Source of the DNA: Aquitalea magnusonii
GTDB taxonomy: Bacteria; Pseudomonadota; Gammaproteobacteria; Burkholderiales; Chromobacteriaceae
Length of the DNA stretch: 64,000 nucleotides
Direction of reading: 5' to 3'
Assembly (NCBI RefSeq): GCF_003202035.1
Contig: NZ_QJKC01000018.1
Span: 1-64,000, forward strand
How positions within the stretch are numbered: position 1 is the first letter of the stretch; every line of letters begins with the position of its first letter. Shown piece after piece: positions 8,805 through 18,853 of this stretch. The notes under the pieces were generated by a model. It ran no database searches. It was not told the origin of the DNA and was given only the letters and a program-made list of their open reading frames with translations. The position numbers and the translations under genes were made by a program.

Positions 8805-9907
8805 ACTTGCTTCTCCTTGCGCTCACGCCGCACCAGTTGTTCAAACGCACTGATGAAGGACTGGCAGTCGTCGATGATGCTGAGGTCGGCCCGCTTGATC
8901 ATGGGGGCGGCGGCATCCAGGTTCACCGCAATCACATGGCGGCAGGACTTGATGCCCTGCAGATGCTGTACCGCCCCGGAGATGCCCAGCGCGATATAGG
9001 CACTGGCCTGCACCGTCTTGCCGGTGGCACCCACCTGCTTGTCGCGGGTGAAACGGCCATCGTCCACCGCCACGCGCGAGGCGCCCACCGCCGCGCCCAG
9101 CGCTTCGGCCAGCGCCAGAAAGCCCGGCACATTGCTGACGCCATTCCCGGCGGACACGATCAGGTCGGCCTCTTCCAGTGCCAGCTCGGAGGCCGGACTG
9201 GCGGCACTGCCCAGGTCCTGCACCTGTTCGCTGACGGCTGGCAAGGCAGCGCTTTGCAGCCGCTCGCCCTTGCCGACAAAAGGCAGTTTGGCTTCGGCCA
9301 CGCCACGCGCCAGCAACAGCAGCTGGGCACGTTCACGCAGGCTGAAACCGGCACCGGGCTGGCGACGGCGCACACCATCGGCGGCGATTTCCACCACATC
9401 GGTCACCACCGACAGCCGGGCGCGACAGGCCAGACGGCGGCCCAGGTCGGCATCTTCGCCACGGTCGGCAAACAGCACGGTATGCGGGCTTTCCTGCTGC
9501 AACAGTTGTTGCAGCAAGGCCAGTTTCTGTTCCGGCGCATAGCCGGGGTCGGCCACGGTCAGGGCGCGGTCTACCGCCAGCTCGGCCAGTGCTTCCGGCG
9601 CAGCATCTTCCATGCCGTACAGCAAGGCCAGCACTTCACCGTCCTTGCCCGCCAGAATGGCGGCGGCGGCAATGGCTTCGCGCGCGGCATCATCCAGCTG
9701 GCCGCGCTCGGCATGGGCTACCACCAGCAGACGCTGGTTGAACGGCCCGTTACTGCGCAGCGGCTTGTGGGCCGGGCCGTGAGCCAGCATGGCGGCGTCG
9801 CGGCTGCCGCTGTCATCGCCCAGCACAATGCGCTTGAGGCCGCTGGGCCCCAGCACCCACGGGCGACGCGGGTCGATGCGCGGAATGGCCTGGGTAGAAA
9901 AATCCAT
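8801..9907 (-). CDS. etfA: Electron transfer flavoprotein alpha subunit-like protein
   Basis: A 368-aa EtfA/FixB family protein. The C-terminal FAD-binding domain is recognisable: VGATGKTVQASAYIALGISG, then IKSCRHVIAVNLDAAAPM. The N-terminal extension (MDFSTQAIPRIDPRRPWVLG) is longer than in housekeeping EtfA. I chose ATG 9907 over the GTG at 9910 because AAGGAG is six bases away. It forms a heterodimer with the downstream EtfB and probably carries electrons from DgcA/DgcB to the quinone pool. Confidence 0.82.
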   Translation of the reverse strand: MDFSTQAIPRIDPRRPWVLGPSGLKRIVLGDDSGSRDAAMLAHGPAHKPLRSNGPFNQRLLVVAHAERGQLDDAAREAIAAAAILAGKDGEVLALLYGMEDAAPEALAELAVDRALTVADPGYAPEQKLALLQQLLQQESPHTVLFADRGEDADLGRRLACRARLSVVTDVVEIAADGVRRRQPGAGFSLRERAQLLLLARGVAEAKLPFVGKGERLQSAALPAVSEQVQDLGSAASPASELALEEADLIVSAGNGVSNVPGFLALAEALGAAVGASRVAVDDGRFTRDKQVGATGKTVQASAYIALGISGAVQHLQGIKSCRHVIAVNLDAAAPMIKRADLSIIDDCQSFISAFEQLVRRERKEKQV

Positions 9908-9968
9908 CACTTTCTCCTTGTAAGCAGCAGCGGACGGGGCAAAGTCTGTGCTTCGGCCCCGGCTCGCC

Positions 9969-11858
<1,890 letters not shown>

Positions 11859-11859
11859 G

Positions 11860-13920
11860 TCAGAAATCCTTCACCAGACGCAGGGCGTCGTAGATGGCAC
11901 CGTGGATGTTGTGCATGGAAATGCAGTCACCCACGCGGAACAGCAAAAACTCACCCGCCGCCAGCGGCTGCGACAGGGAAGGCTGCGGCTGCGAAGCAAA
12001 CAGGGTGTGGACATCGGTCTGGCCCTGGTTCTTCGACAGCTCCTTCATGTCCCAGTACAGGCTGTCATTGGGCAGGATGCCGTTTTCGATCACCACCTGA
12101 TCCACCGCCCGTTCTTCCAGCGCCTCGGTGTATTCGTTGCGCAGCACGGCGATTTTCTTGTCGCCCTCGGCATACACCTTGTCCAGCCAGAAATTGGGGG
12201 TGGGGATGATGCCTTGTGCATACAGGCGACGGTAGAAAATGGGGAAAGTGGTACCGCCGGTGTCGTCGCCCACTTTTACGTCCGGGGTGACGATTTCCAC
12301 CGTGCTGCCACGGCTGGACAGGAAGTCGGCCACCCCGAAACCGGCCTGGGTGCTGACGGCGTCATACACCAGCACGTTTTTGCCCGGTTCCACCTTGCCG
12401 GACAGGATGTCCCAGCTGCTGACCGCCACGCCCTCTTCCACGCCCCAGTCCGGCACCTGGCTGGTATAGGGAATACCGCCGGTGGCCAGCACCACGATGT
12501 CCGGTTTTTCCGCCAGAATCATCGCCTTGTCGGCGGCCACGCCCAGACGGCGATCCACCCCCAGACGCTGGGTTTCCATGTCCAGCCAGCGCACGATGCC
12601 GGCCATCTGTTCGCGCTGCGGGGCCTTGGCGGCGAGTACGATCTGCCCGCCTACCTGCGGCTGTTTCTCGAACAGCACCACTTCATGGCCACGCTCGCGC
12701 GCCACGCGGGCGGCTTCCAGCCCGGCCGGGCCGGCACCCACTACCACCACCTTGCGCAGCTTGTCGGCCTTGGCAATATCGTGTGGCATGGTGGCTTCGC
12801 GGCTGGTGGCGGCATTCTGGATGCACAGCACATCCTGGCCGTGATACTGGCGGTCGATGCAGTAGTTGGCCCCCACGCACTGGCGGATCTGGTCTTCCTT
12901 GCCATCGCGGATCTTGATCACCAGATGCGGGTCGGCAATATGGGCGCGGGTCATGCCCACCATGTCCACCATGCCGCTGGCCAGAATGCGCTCGGCCTGC
13001 ACCGGGTCGCGAATGCTTTGCGCGTGCATCACCGGCACCTTGGACACCGACTTGATGCCGGCAGCCAGATGCACAAACGGCTCTGGTGGCAAGGCCATCG
13101 GCGGCATGCAGTTGGCCAGGGTGTTGTGGGTGTCGGCCCCGGACCCCACTACCGACAGGTAGTCGATCAGCCCGGTTTCCGACATCGCTGCGGCAATGTC
13201 CTTCAGCATGTCGTGGCTGAGGCCGTCTTCGTGGAATTCGTCGCCGCACATGCGCAGGCCGACGCAGAAATCCGGGCCCACTTCGGCCCGCACCGCATTG
13301 AGCACCTCCACGCCAAAGCGCAGGCGGTTTTCAAAGCTGCCGCCCCATTCGTCGGTGCGGAAGTTGGTGCGCGGGCTCCAGAACTGGTCGATCAGGTGCT
13401 GGTGGGCGGCGGAAATCTCGATGCCGTCCATGCCGGCGGCCTTTACCCGGCGCGCAGCCTGGGCAAAGTCGGCAATGATGCGGCGGATTTCATGCTGCTC
13501 GATCACCTTGGCATTGCCACGGTGCACCGGCTCGCGAATGCCGGACGGGCTGACCAGATGCGGCCAGTGCTCGCCGTAATAGCTGGAGCGGCGGCCCATG
13601 TGGGTGGCCTGGATCATGATCTTGGCGCCGTGGCGGTGCATGGCCTCGGCCAGGCGTGCCAGCGGGTCGATGATGGCGTCGGTGGCCAGGTTCACCGATT
13701 TCCACCAGCTTTGCGGGCTGTCGATGGACACCGGGCTGGAACCGCCACAAATGGCCAGGCCCAGGCCGCCCTTGGCCTTTTCTTCGTAATAGCGGATGTA
13801 ACGGTCGCCGGGCAGGCCGCCCGGCTCGGCATACACCTCGGCATGCGCGGTGCTCACCACGCGGTTGCGCAGCGTGAGCTTGTTAAGGGTAATGGGCGCA
13901 AACAGGTGCGGATAGCGCAT
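11860..13920 (-). CDS. dgcA: Dimethylglycine demethylase subunit DgcA (OYE-like flavoenzyme)
   Basis: A 686-aa enzyme that converts dimethylglycine to sarcosine. The N-terminal ~370 residues are an Old Yellow Enzyme/TMADH-type TIM barrel (FAPITLNKLTLRNRVV; ISAAHQHLIDQFWSPRTNFR). The C-terminal half has two nucleotide-binding folds, the first being VVVVGAGPAGLEAARVARERG. The linker Fe-S motif reads CVGANYC, then Cys after 11 residues, so one of the four Cys of the trimethylamine-dehydrogenase motif is Ala here. GGAG precedes the ATG. It lies 15 bp downstream of the DUF5943/V4R gene and starts the demethylase genes. Confidence 0.9.
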   Translation of the reverse strand: MRYPHLFAPITLNKLTLRNRVVSTAHAEVYAEPGGLPGDRYIRYYEEKAKGGLGLAICGGSSPVSIDSPQSWWKSVNLATDAIIDPLARLAEAMHRHGAKIMIQATHMGRRSSYYGEHWPHLVSPSGIREPVHRGNAKVIEQHEIRRIIADFAQAARRVKAAGMDGIEISAAHQHLIDQFWSPRTNFRTDEWGGSFENRLRFGVEVLNAVRAEVGPDFCVGLRMCGDEFHEDGLSHDMLKDIAAAMSETGLIDYLSVVGSGADTHNTLANCMPPMALPPEPFVHLAAGIKSVSKVPVMHAQSIRDPVQAERILASGMVDMVGMTRAHIADPHLVIKIRDGKEDQIRQCVGANYCIDRQYHGQDVLCIQNAATSREATMPHDIAKADKLRKVVVVGAGPAGLEAARVARERGHEVVLFEKQPQVGGQIVLAAKAPQREQMAGIVRWLDMETQRLGVDRRLGVAADKAMILAEKPDIVVLATGGIPYTSQVPDWGVEEGVAVSSWDILSGKVEPGKNVLVYDAVSTQAGFGVADFLSSRGSTVEIVTPDVKVGDDTGGTTFPIFYRRLYAQGIIPTPNFWLDKVYAEGDKKIAVLRNEYTEALEERAVDQVVIENGILPNDSLYWDMKELSKNQGQTDVHTLFASQPQPSLSQPLAAGEFLLFRVGDCISMHNIHGAIYDALRLVKDF

Positions 13921-13935
13921 GGGGCGACTCCCGGC

Positions 13936-14469
13936 TTACAAGGGATGAACGGTGAAAATGCAGTAGTCGGCCCCCAGGCCGGCACACTGGCTTTCGCGGC
14001 TGACGGTGCGGTAGTCATGGCCCAGGTTTTCGCCCACCCAGTCCATGGCACCGGCAAACCAGCCGGCAAACAGGTAGCAGGCCATGTGTTCGCTCTGCGG
14101 TGCACCGGCCACGCCCTGCGCCAGCACGAAACAGGAGTTGTCCAGGCGGATGCTGGCATTGCCGGTGCTTTCATCGGCCTCGATAAAGCTGAACTGACCC
14201 CAGCCACGCTGCGACAGGCGGGACAGATAGTGTTCGAACACCGCCATGCCGGTCAGGCCGTGGGTTTGCGCCTCGCTGCCGCACCAGAAATGGGCGGAGC
14301 GATAACCGGCTTCGTACAGCGAATCGGCATACACCCGGCGGCCCAGTGCCGCCTCGATGGCCAGATGATTGTTGATGAAGAAATGGCGCGGCACATACAG
14401 CATGGGCAGGCCGTTGGTGGTCCAGACGCCGGTGTCGGCATCGACGTCGATGGGAAGTTGAGGTTGCAT
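13936..14469 (-). CDS. DUF5943/V4R-like protein of the dimethylglycine operon
   Basis: A 177-aa soluble protein, first gene of the dgc operon. It contains SEHMACYLFAGWFAGAMDW and a C-terminal stretch CAGLGADYCIFTVHP that resembles the Cys-containing end of 4-vinyl-reductase (V4R) domains. A protein of the same kind sits directly before dgcA in Pseudomonas (the PA5397 position, from memory). Its biochemical role is not known to me. A small-molecule or metal-binding helper for demethylation is possible. The start is taken at ATG 14469 (MQPQLPIDV) because GGAG is upstream; a longer frame begins at 14508. Confidence 0.75.
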   Translation of the reverse strand: MQPQLPIDVDADTGVWTTNGLPMLYVPRHFFINNHLAIEAALGRRVYADSLYEAGYRSAHFWCGSEAQTHGLTGMAVFEHYLSRLSQRGWGQFSFIEADESTGNASIRLDNSCFVLAQGVAGAPQSEHMACYLFAGWFAGAMDWVGENLGHDYRTVSRESQCAGLGADYCIFTVHPL

Positions 14470-14795
14470 GCCACTCTCCTGAGCAAGATGGGCGAGTCTG
14501 TCCGCCATTGCCTTGCATGGTGCCGGAGGGCATGCGGCGGCGATTCAGCGCTTGCGACAGGTATTTGCCCCATACCGACCAGCCGGTCGCTCCCGGACAA
14601 GCCGCGACCGTCAGCCTTGGCCGTGGCAAGCGCTCTTGCTCTAACAAAGAACAGGAAACCGCCAAACAGCGCCGGACACGGCTTGCCGGCATCCGGACAA
14701 AAGCTGAAAGTTGCCAAGCATCTTGCACAGGCCGCGGCACCAGCCCGCTCGGCCATGCCGCCACTTTTACCTTTCCCCTGCAACAAGCGCCCGCC
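14470..14795. other. Intergenic region upstream of the dgc operon (no gene seen)
   Basis: About 325 GC-rich bases with no convincing gene. It holds the GTCG-N6-GACA site at 14586-14599 and presumably the dgc promoter. Long frames on the plus strand here are shadows continuing across dgcA and dgcB. Confidence 0.5.
14586..14599 (+). promoter_or_regulatory. Candidate GbdR operator upstream of the dgc operon
   Basis: GTCG-CTCCCG-GACA, the same GTCG-N6-GACA pattern seen upstream of choV, soxB/purU and betB. Its proximal edge is 117 bp upstream of the first dgc-operon start codon, a normal activator distance. Confidence 0.45.
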
Positions 14796-14951
14796 ATGGG
14801 CCCGACAACACGCTTGCGCTATGTCATTGCCGCCACCGCGGCCACCATCCCCCCTGGCCCGACCATGCTGCTGGCACTGCATAACGGTGCCGCCACCCTG
14901 GCCAGTCTGGCCAGTGCCCTGAGTCTGTATCGCCGCAGTTCTGCGCAATAA
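14796..14951 (+). pseudogene. Remnant of a LysE/RhtB-type exporter
   Basis: A 51-codon open frame begins MGPTTRLRYVIAATAATIPP and continues with GPTMLLALHNGA, which resembles the N-terminal PGPxxLL signature of LysE/RhtB amino-acid exporters. The frame then ends within about 20 residues (YRRSSAQ, stop), so the remaining ~150 residues of the family are missing. No ribosome-binding site is clear. The recognition rests on a short motif. Confidence 0.35.
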
Positions 14952-15078
14952 GCGGGTGACTGGGGCCAACGCCAGCAAATTCGGCCAGTCCAAGCCGGCC
15001 AGCAATCCGGGCATATTCAACGGTCATGAACCAGCCCGGCCTTGCCGGCTCCTTGCACCCCTACACCTGGTCCAGCCC

Positions 15079-16011
15079 ATGCATACCATTACCGACGACG
15101 GCACCCGCTTGTTCATCAGCCGGATAGGCGACCGTGATTGCCCTCCCCTCATCCTGTCGCACGGCACCTTTTCCAATCAGCGCAGCTGTACCCCGCTGGC
15201 CCGCCATCTGGCGGCGCTTGGCTGGCAATGCTGGCTGTTTGACTGGCGCGGCCACGGCAGCAGCGCCATGCCACGCCATCCCTATAATTTTGAAACCATT
15301 GCCGGGCAGGACGTGGTTGCCATCCTGCGGGCCGTAGAGGAAGAATGCGCCCCGCAACGGCCATTCTGGTTGGGTCATTCCGGCGGAGGGCTGATCGCCA
15401 GCCTGTGGCTGGCGCGCCAGGGAGCCGACTGCAGCCGGCTGGCAGGATTGTTATTGCTGGCGGCACAGGCCAGCAGCACCGGCCGGCCCTGGTGGCCGCA
15501 ATGGCAGATCAGGCTGATGTCCATGCTGCTGCCCTTGCGGCAGCAGATTTCACCGCGCTGGGCCACGGTGGCCAGCGAGGCGGAAAGCAGCCTGCTGTTG
15601 CGGCAGTGGTGTCGCTGGAATCTACGCGGTGCAATACGCAGCGCGGATGGTTTCGACTACCAGGCGGCACTGGGCCAGCAAAGCCTGCCGGTACTGGCCC
15701 TGGCCGGCGGTGGCGATTGCTTCATCTCGCCGCCTGACGGATGCCGGCACTTGCTGCAAAGCTTTGCCAGCCACGATAAACGCTTTGTGCTGTGCGACCG
15801 CGCACATGGCTTTCTGGAAGATTACAGCCACGACCGGCTCTTGCTCTCCAAGAATGCCAAAAACGAAATCTGGCCCTTGCTGGCCAACTGGCTGGAACAG
15901 CATGCCGCGCTGTCCCGTGCGCCAGCGCAAGCCGCCGCACGGCAGCACCAGGCCGGCGAACAAGCCACTCGGCCTGGCAGCCGTTTGCTGAGCAATTTCG
16001 ACAGTGGCTAG
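15079..16011 (+). CDS. Alpha/beta hydrolase family protein
   Basis: A 310-aa predicted serine hydrolase. It has the oxyanion region LILSHGTFSNQRS, the DWRGHG strand motif and the nucleophile elbow GHSGGG. A late acid (GGGDCF) and a catalytic His (DRAHGFLEDY) complete the triad. The substrate cannot be inferred. The C-terminal ~35 residues are low-complexity and Ala/Gln-rich. The start is ATG 15079 (MHTITDDGT); the ribosome-binding site is weak and the frame is open further upstream. It is transcribed opposite to the surrounding betaine genes and is probably an insertion into the cluster. Confidence 0.75.
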   Translation: MHTITDDGTRLFISRIGDRDCPPLILSHGTFSNQRSCTPLARHLAALGWQCWLFDWRGHGSSAMPRHPYNFETIAGQDVVAILRAVEEECAPQRPFWLGHSGGGLIASLWLARQGADCSRLAGLLLLAAQASSTGRPWWPQWQIRLMSMLLPLRQQISPRWATVASEAESSLLLRQWCRWNLRGAIRSADGFDYQAALGQQSLPVLALAGGGDCFISPPDGCRHLLQSFASHDKRFVLCDRAHGFLEDYSHDRLLLSKNAKNEIWPLLANWLEQHAALSRAPAQAAARQHQAGEQATRPGSRLLSNFDSG

Positions 16012-16045
16012 CCGGCAGTGGCCGGCCGCCTGCCATCAATACGCG

Positions 16046-16891
16046 TCAATGCGTCCACTCGTTTACCTTGGCCGGATTGGCCTTGACCCAGCCATCAGCG
16101 GCGGCCGCCGGTTTGGCACCGTTTTCCACATCCAGCATCACCTTGCCGATTTCTTCCGGCTTCCAGCGGAATTTCTTCAGGAAGGCCACCACTTCCGGTG
16201 CCTTGGTGCTAAGGCCGGGATGGACCACGCTGTCGACATGCTCGGCCTCGCCATAGACTTTCTGCGGGTCATCCAGGAAGCGCAGCTTCCACTTGGCAAA
16301 CATCCAGTGCGGAATCCAGCCGGTGACGGCAATGGCCTTCTTGCTGTTGATGGAGCGGGCCAGTTCGGCCGCCATGCCGGTACCGGAGCTGGGCAGCAGG
16401 GTGTAGTCCAGCTGGTATTTCTTGATGGCTTCTTCGGTTTTCTTCATCACGCCGGCACCGGCATCGATGCCGACGATACGCCCCTGGAAGGCGGCCTTGT
16501 TGGCGTTGAGGTCGGCAATGGAATGGGCGGGCACATAATCAGGCACGATCAGGCCGATCCTGGCGCCCGGATAGTTGACGGCAACGTCCACCACCTTGTC
16601 CTTGAACTGGCTGTAATACGCCTCGTGGGTGGTGGGCAGCCAGGCCGACAGCGTGGCATCCAGGTCGCCACGCGCCACGCCCTGCCACATGATGCCGGCG
16701 GCTACCGGCACCATTTCCACCGGATAGCCCAGCTTGTTGCGAATGATGTTGGCCGCCACATTGGTGGTGGCCACACTATCCGACCAGCCTTCCACATAGC
16801 CGATCTTGATGGTGGGCTTGTCAGCCGCCTGGCTACAGAATGGCAGGGCCAGACCAGCCAGCAACAGGGCAAGAAAGTGTCGTTTCAGCAT
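16046..16891 (-). CDS. Glycine betaine-type ABC transporter substrate-binding protein (orphan)
   Basis: A 281-aa periplasmic protein of the OpuAC family with a signal peptide (MLKRHFLALLLAGLALPFCSQA). The mature start KPTIKIGYVEGWSDSVATT and the segments SAWLPTTHEAYYSQF and TGWIPHWMFAKW carry the Trp/Tyr residues expected for a quaternary-ammonium cage. No permease or ATPase is adjacent, so it likely shares ChoVW or another transporter, like the orphan binding proteins (BetX, CaiX) of Pseudomonas. GGAG precedes the ATG. A terminator upstream (17052-17079) separates it from the sox-dipeptidase unit. Confidence 0.85.
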   Translation of the reverse strand: MLKRHFLALLLAGLALPFCSQAADKPTIKIGYVEGWSDSVATTNVAANIIRNKLGYPVEMVPVAAGIMWQGVARGDLDATLSAWLPTTHEAYYSQFKDKVVDVAVNYPGARIGLIVPDYVPAHSIADLNANKAAFQGRIVGIDAGAGVMKKTEEAIKKYQLDYTLLPSSGTGMAAELARSINSKKAIAVTGWIPHWMFAKWKLRFLDDPQKVYGEAEHVDSVVHPGLSTKAPEVVAFLKKFRWKPEEIGKVMLDVENGAKPAAAADGWVKANPAKVNEWTH

Positions 16892-17051
16892 TACGTTCTC
16901 CACAGATAGACAGGTTGAATCAAGGATGAACTGCACAGGGCTGCCAGATATGGCGGGCACCTGTTGTTGCGACTGCATGCCCGCTGCCTTGCGGCGCAGG
17001 GTTCTTGTGATGGCTTGCTGATAGCGGGCGGCCAGGGAGGGCCGTGGGGCG

Positions 17052-17079
17052 AAAAAAAGCGGGGCCTTGCGACCCCGCT
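17052..17079 (-). terminator. Terminator after the sox-dipeptidase unit
   Basis: On the minus strand AGCGGGG pairs with CCCCGCT and is followed by seven T residues. It lies 7 bp after the dipeptidase stop. Confidence 0.85.
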
Positions 17080-17085
17080 CAAACA

Positions 17086-18057
17086 CTAACGCCCCCAGAC
17101 ATCTGCAAAGACACGAAGCCAGTTTTCACCCAGGACCTTGCGGATCTTGCCCTCGGACCAGCCGGCCTTTTCCATGGCAGCGGTCAGATTGGGCGTTTCG
17201 CCAATGGTGCGGATGCCTTCCGGATTCAGGATGGTGCCAAAGTTGGTCAGGCGGCGATGACGGCCCTTGTCGTGGGTGATCCAGTCAAAGAAGCCCTTGT
17301 CATAGCCCTGGGTGAAGTCGGTGCCGTAGCCCACGCAGTCCTCACCCACCAGGTTGATGATGTAGTCCATAGCTTCGACATAGTCGTCCACCGTGGCTTC
17401 GATACCGCGCTTGAGGAAGGGCGGGAACATGGTGACACCGATGAAGCCGCCATGGTCGGCGATGAAGCGCAGTTCTTCATCGCTCTTGTTACGCGGGTGT
17501 TCCTTCAGGCCGGACGGCAGGCAGTGCGAGTAGCACACCGGCTTTTTGGATTCCAGAATGGCCTCGCGCGAGGTGTTGCCGCCCACATGCGACAGATCCA
17601 CCATGATGCCCACCCGGTTCATCTCGTTGATCACTTCGCGGCCAAAGCCGGACAGGCCGCCATCGCGCTCGTAGCAGCCGGTGCCCACCAGGTTTTGCGT
17701 GTTGTAGCACAGCTGCACCACGCGCACGCCCATGTCGGCAAAGGCTTCGATATAACCCAGATTGTCTTCAAAGGCGTGGGCGTTCTGGAAACCCAGGATG
17801 ATGCCGGTCTTGCCCTCGGCCTTGGCGCGGCGCACGTCCTCCGTGGTCCGCACCAGGGTGAGGATGTCGCTGTAGTCGCGAATCTGCTTTTTCATCTCCG
17901 CGATATTGGCCACGGTGTCCTGAAAGCCTTCCCACACCGACACGGTACAGTTGGCCGCCGACAGGCCGCCACGGCGCATGTCGTCGAATACCTCGCGGCT
18001 CCATTTGGCAATGATCAGCCCGTCAATCACCAGCGCGTCCTGATGTAGCGTCGTCAT
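17086..18057 (-). CDS. Membrane dipeptidase family protein (peptidase M19)
   Basis: A 323-aa zinc-dependent peptidase of the renal dipeptidase family. The N-terminal part (ALVIDGLIIAKW) replaces the usual DGHND metal motif, so the first His-x-Asp is not obvious. Later family features are present: MVDLSHVGGN, PVCYSHC and GTDFTQGY. In Pseudomonas a dipeptidase of this type is part of the GbdR regulon, and here the gene follows soxG by 112 bp. Its substrate in betaine metabolism is unknown; a betaine- or sarcosine-containing dipeptide is a guess. GGAG precedes ATG 18057. A terminator follows. Confidence 0.82.
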   Translation of the reverse strand: MTTLHQDALVIDGLIIAKWSREVFDDMRRGGLSAANCTVSVWEGFQDTVANIAEMKKQIRDYSDILTLVRTTEDVRRAKAEGKTGIILGFQNAHAFEDNLGYIEAFADMGVRVVQLCYNTQNLVGTGCYERDGGLSGFGREVINEMNRVGIMVDLSHVGGNTSREAILESKKPVCYSHCLPSGLKEHPRNKSDEELRFIADHGGFIGVTMFPPFLKRGIEATVDDYVEAMDYIINLVGEDCVGYGTDFTQGYDKGFFDWITHDKGRHRRLTNFGTILNPEGIRTIGETPNLTAAMEKAGWSEGKIRKVLGENWLRVFADVWGR

Positions 18058-18169
18058 ACACGTACTCCCCAACAGCAATGGTTGAAACAGCGGCCGCGGC
18101 GGACTGCCCGGCGCGCCGCCGGTAAAAGAATGTGCAGCAGCCATCCATCGGGACGACTGCTGCGAGGGG

Positions 18170-18853
18170 TCAAGCCAGAATCAGACTGGGCCTGGGCGCG
18201 GCCAGCTGGGCAAACAGCGGGTGATCGCTACGCGCTTCCAGCTGGCACACGGCAAAGCCGTAGGGCTGGGCGGCGCGGCGCAGCAGGCGCCACACATAGT
18301 CGGCAAAGCTGCGGCGGAACAGCACGAACACGCCGTCGCTATCCAGGCGGATCACCTGCACCGTCGCCTTGCCCAGTATGGTGCTCACCATATGGCCCAG
18401 CGGGATGGATTCAAAGTCGTACACCCCCAGGTGGCGCAGCACGGTGATGTGCTCGGTGCCGGAGAGCCAGGCCAGGGTGAGGCCGCCGCTGGAATCCACC
18501 GTCTGGGCAAACAGCTGTTGCGCGGCAAAACCGGCATCCAGCTGCGCCGTCCAGTCGGCCAGGCGCTGGCGATGGCTGACCAGCAGCCATTCGTCCGGCG
18601 AGGTCCACATCAGCACGCCTTGCGGGCCCTGGCTGACCGCCCCGGCTTTCAACGGCAGGGCGAGGCCGGTGACTTGCTGCACCAGCTGGGCAAAACCGGC
18701 TTCGGCGGTGTCTCCGCGCAGCACGGCATAGCCCAGGTGCGGCAGTTCGTTACACCAGATGCGGCCATCGGCACGGCGCGGTTGCGCCTCGGCATCCAGC
18801 TTGAAGTGATGGAGCGGCGACTCCATGAATGGTTGGAAACCTTGCTTAGGCAT
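18170..18853 (-). CDS. soxG: Sarcosine oxidase gamma subunit
   Basis: A 227-aa subunit of heterotetrameric sarcosine oxidase. It has the YgfZ/GcvT-like fold seen in SoxG (SPDEWLLVS; DSSGGLTLAWLSG; FRRSFADYVWRLLRRAAQPYG). The start is ATG 18853 (MPKQGFQPFMESPL), which overlaps the end of soxA by 8 bp. It is the last subunit gene of soxBDAG. Confidence 0.88.
   Translation of the reverse strand: MPKQGFQPFMESPLHHFKLDAEAQPRRADGRIWCNELPHLGYAVLRGDTAEAGFAQLVQQVTGLALPLKAGAVSQGPQGVLMWTSPDEWLLVSHRQRLADWTAQLDAGFAAQQLFAQTVDSSGGLTLAWLSGTEHITVLRHLGVYDFESIPLGHMVSTILGKATVQVIRLDSDGVFVLFRRSFADYVWRLLRRAAQPYGFAVCQLEARSDHPLFAQLAAPRPSLILA

Noticed and set aside
6696-8999. A 767-codon open frame on the plus strand
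   Set aside because: Antisense shadow of gbcA and etfB; no domain and no ribosome-binding site.
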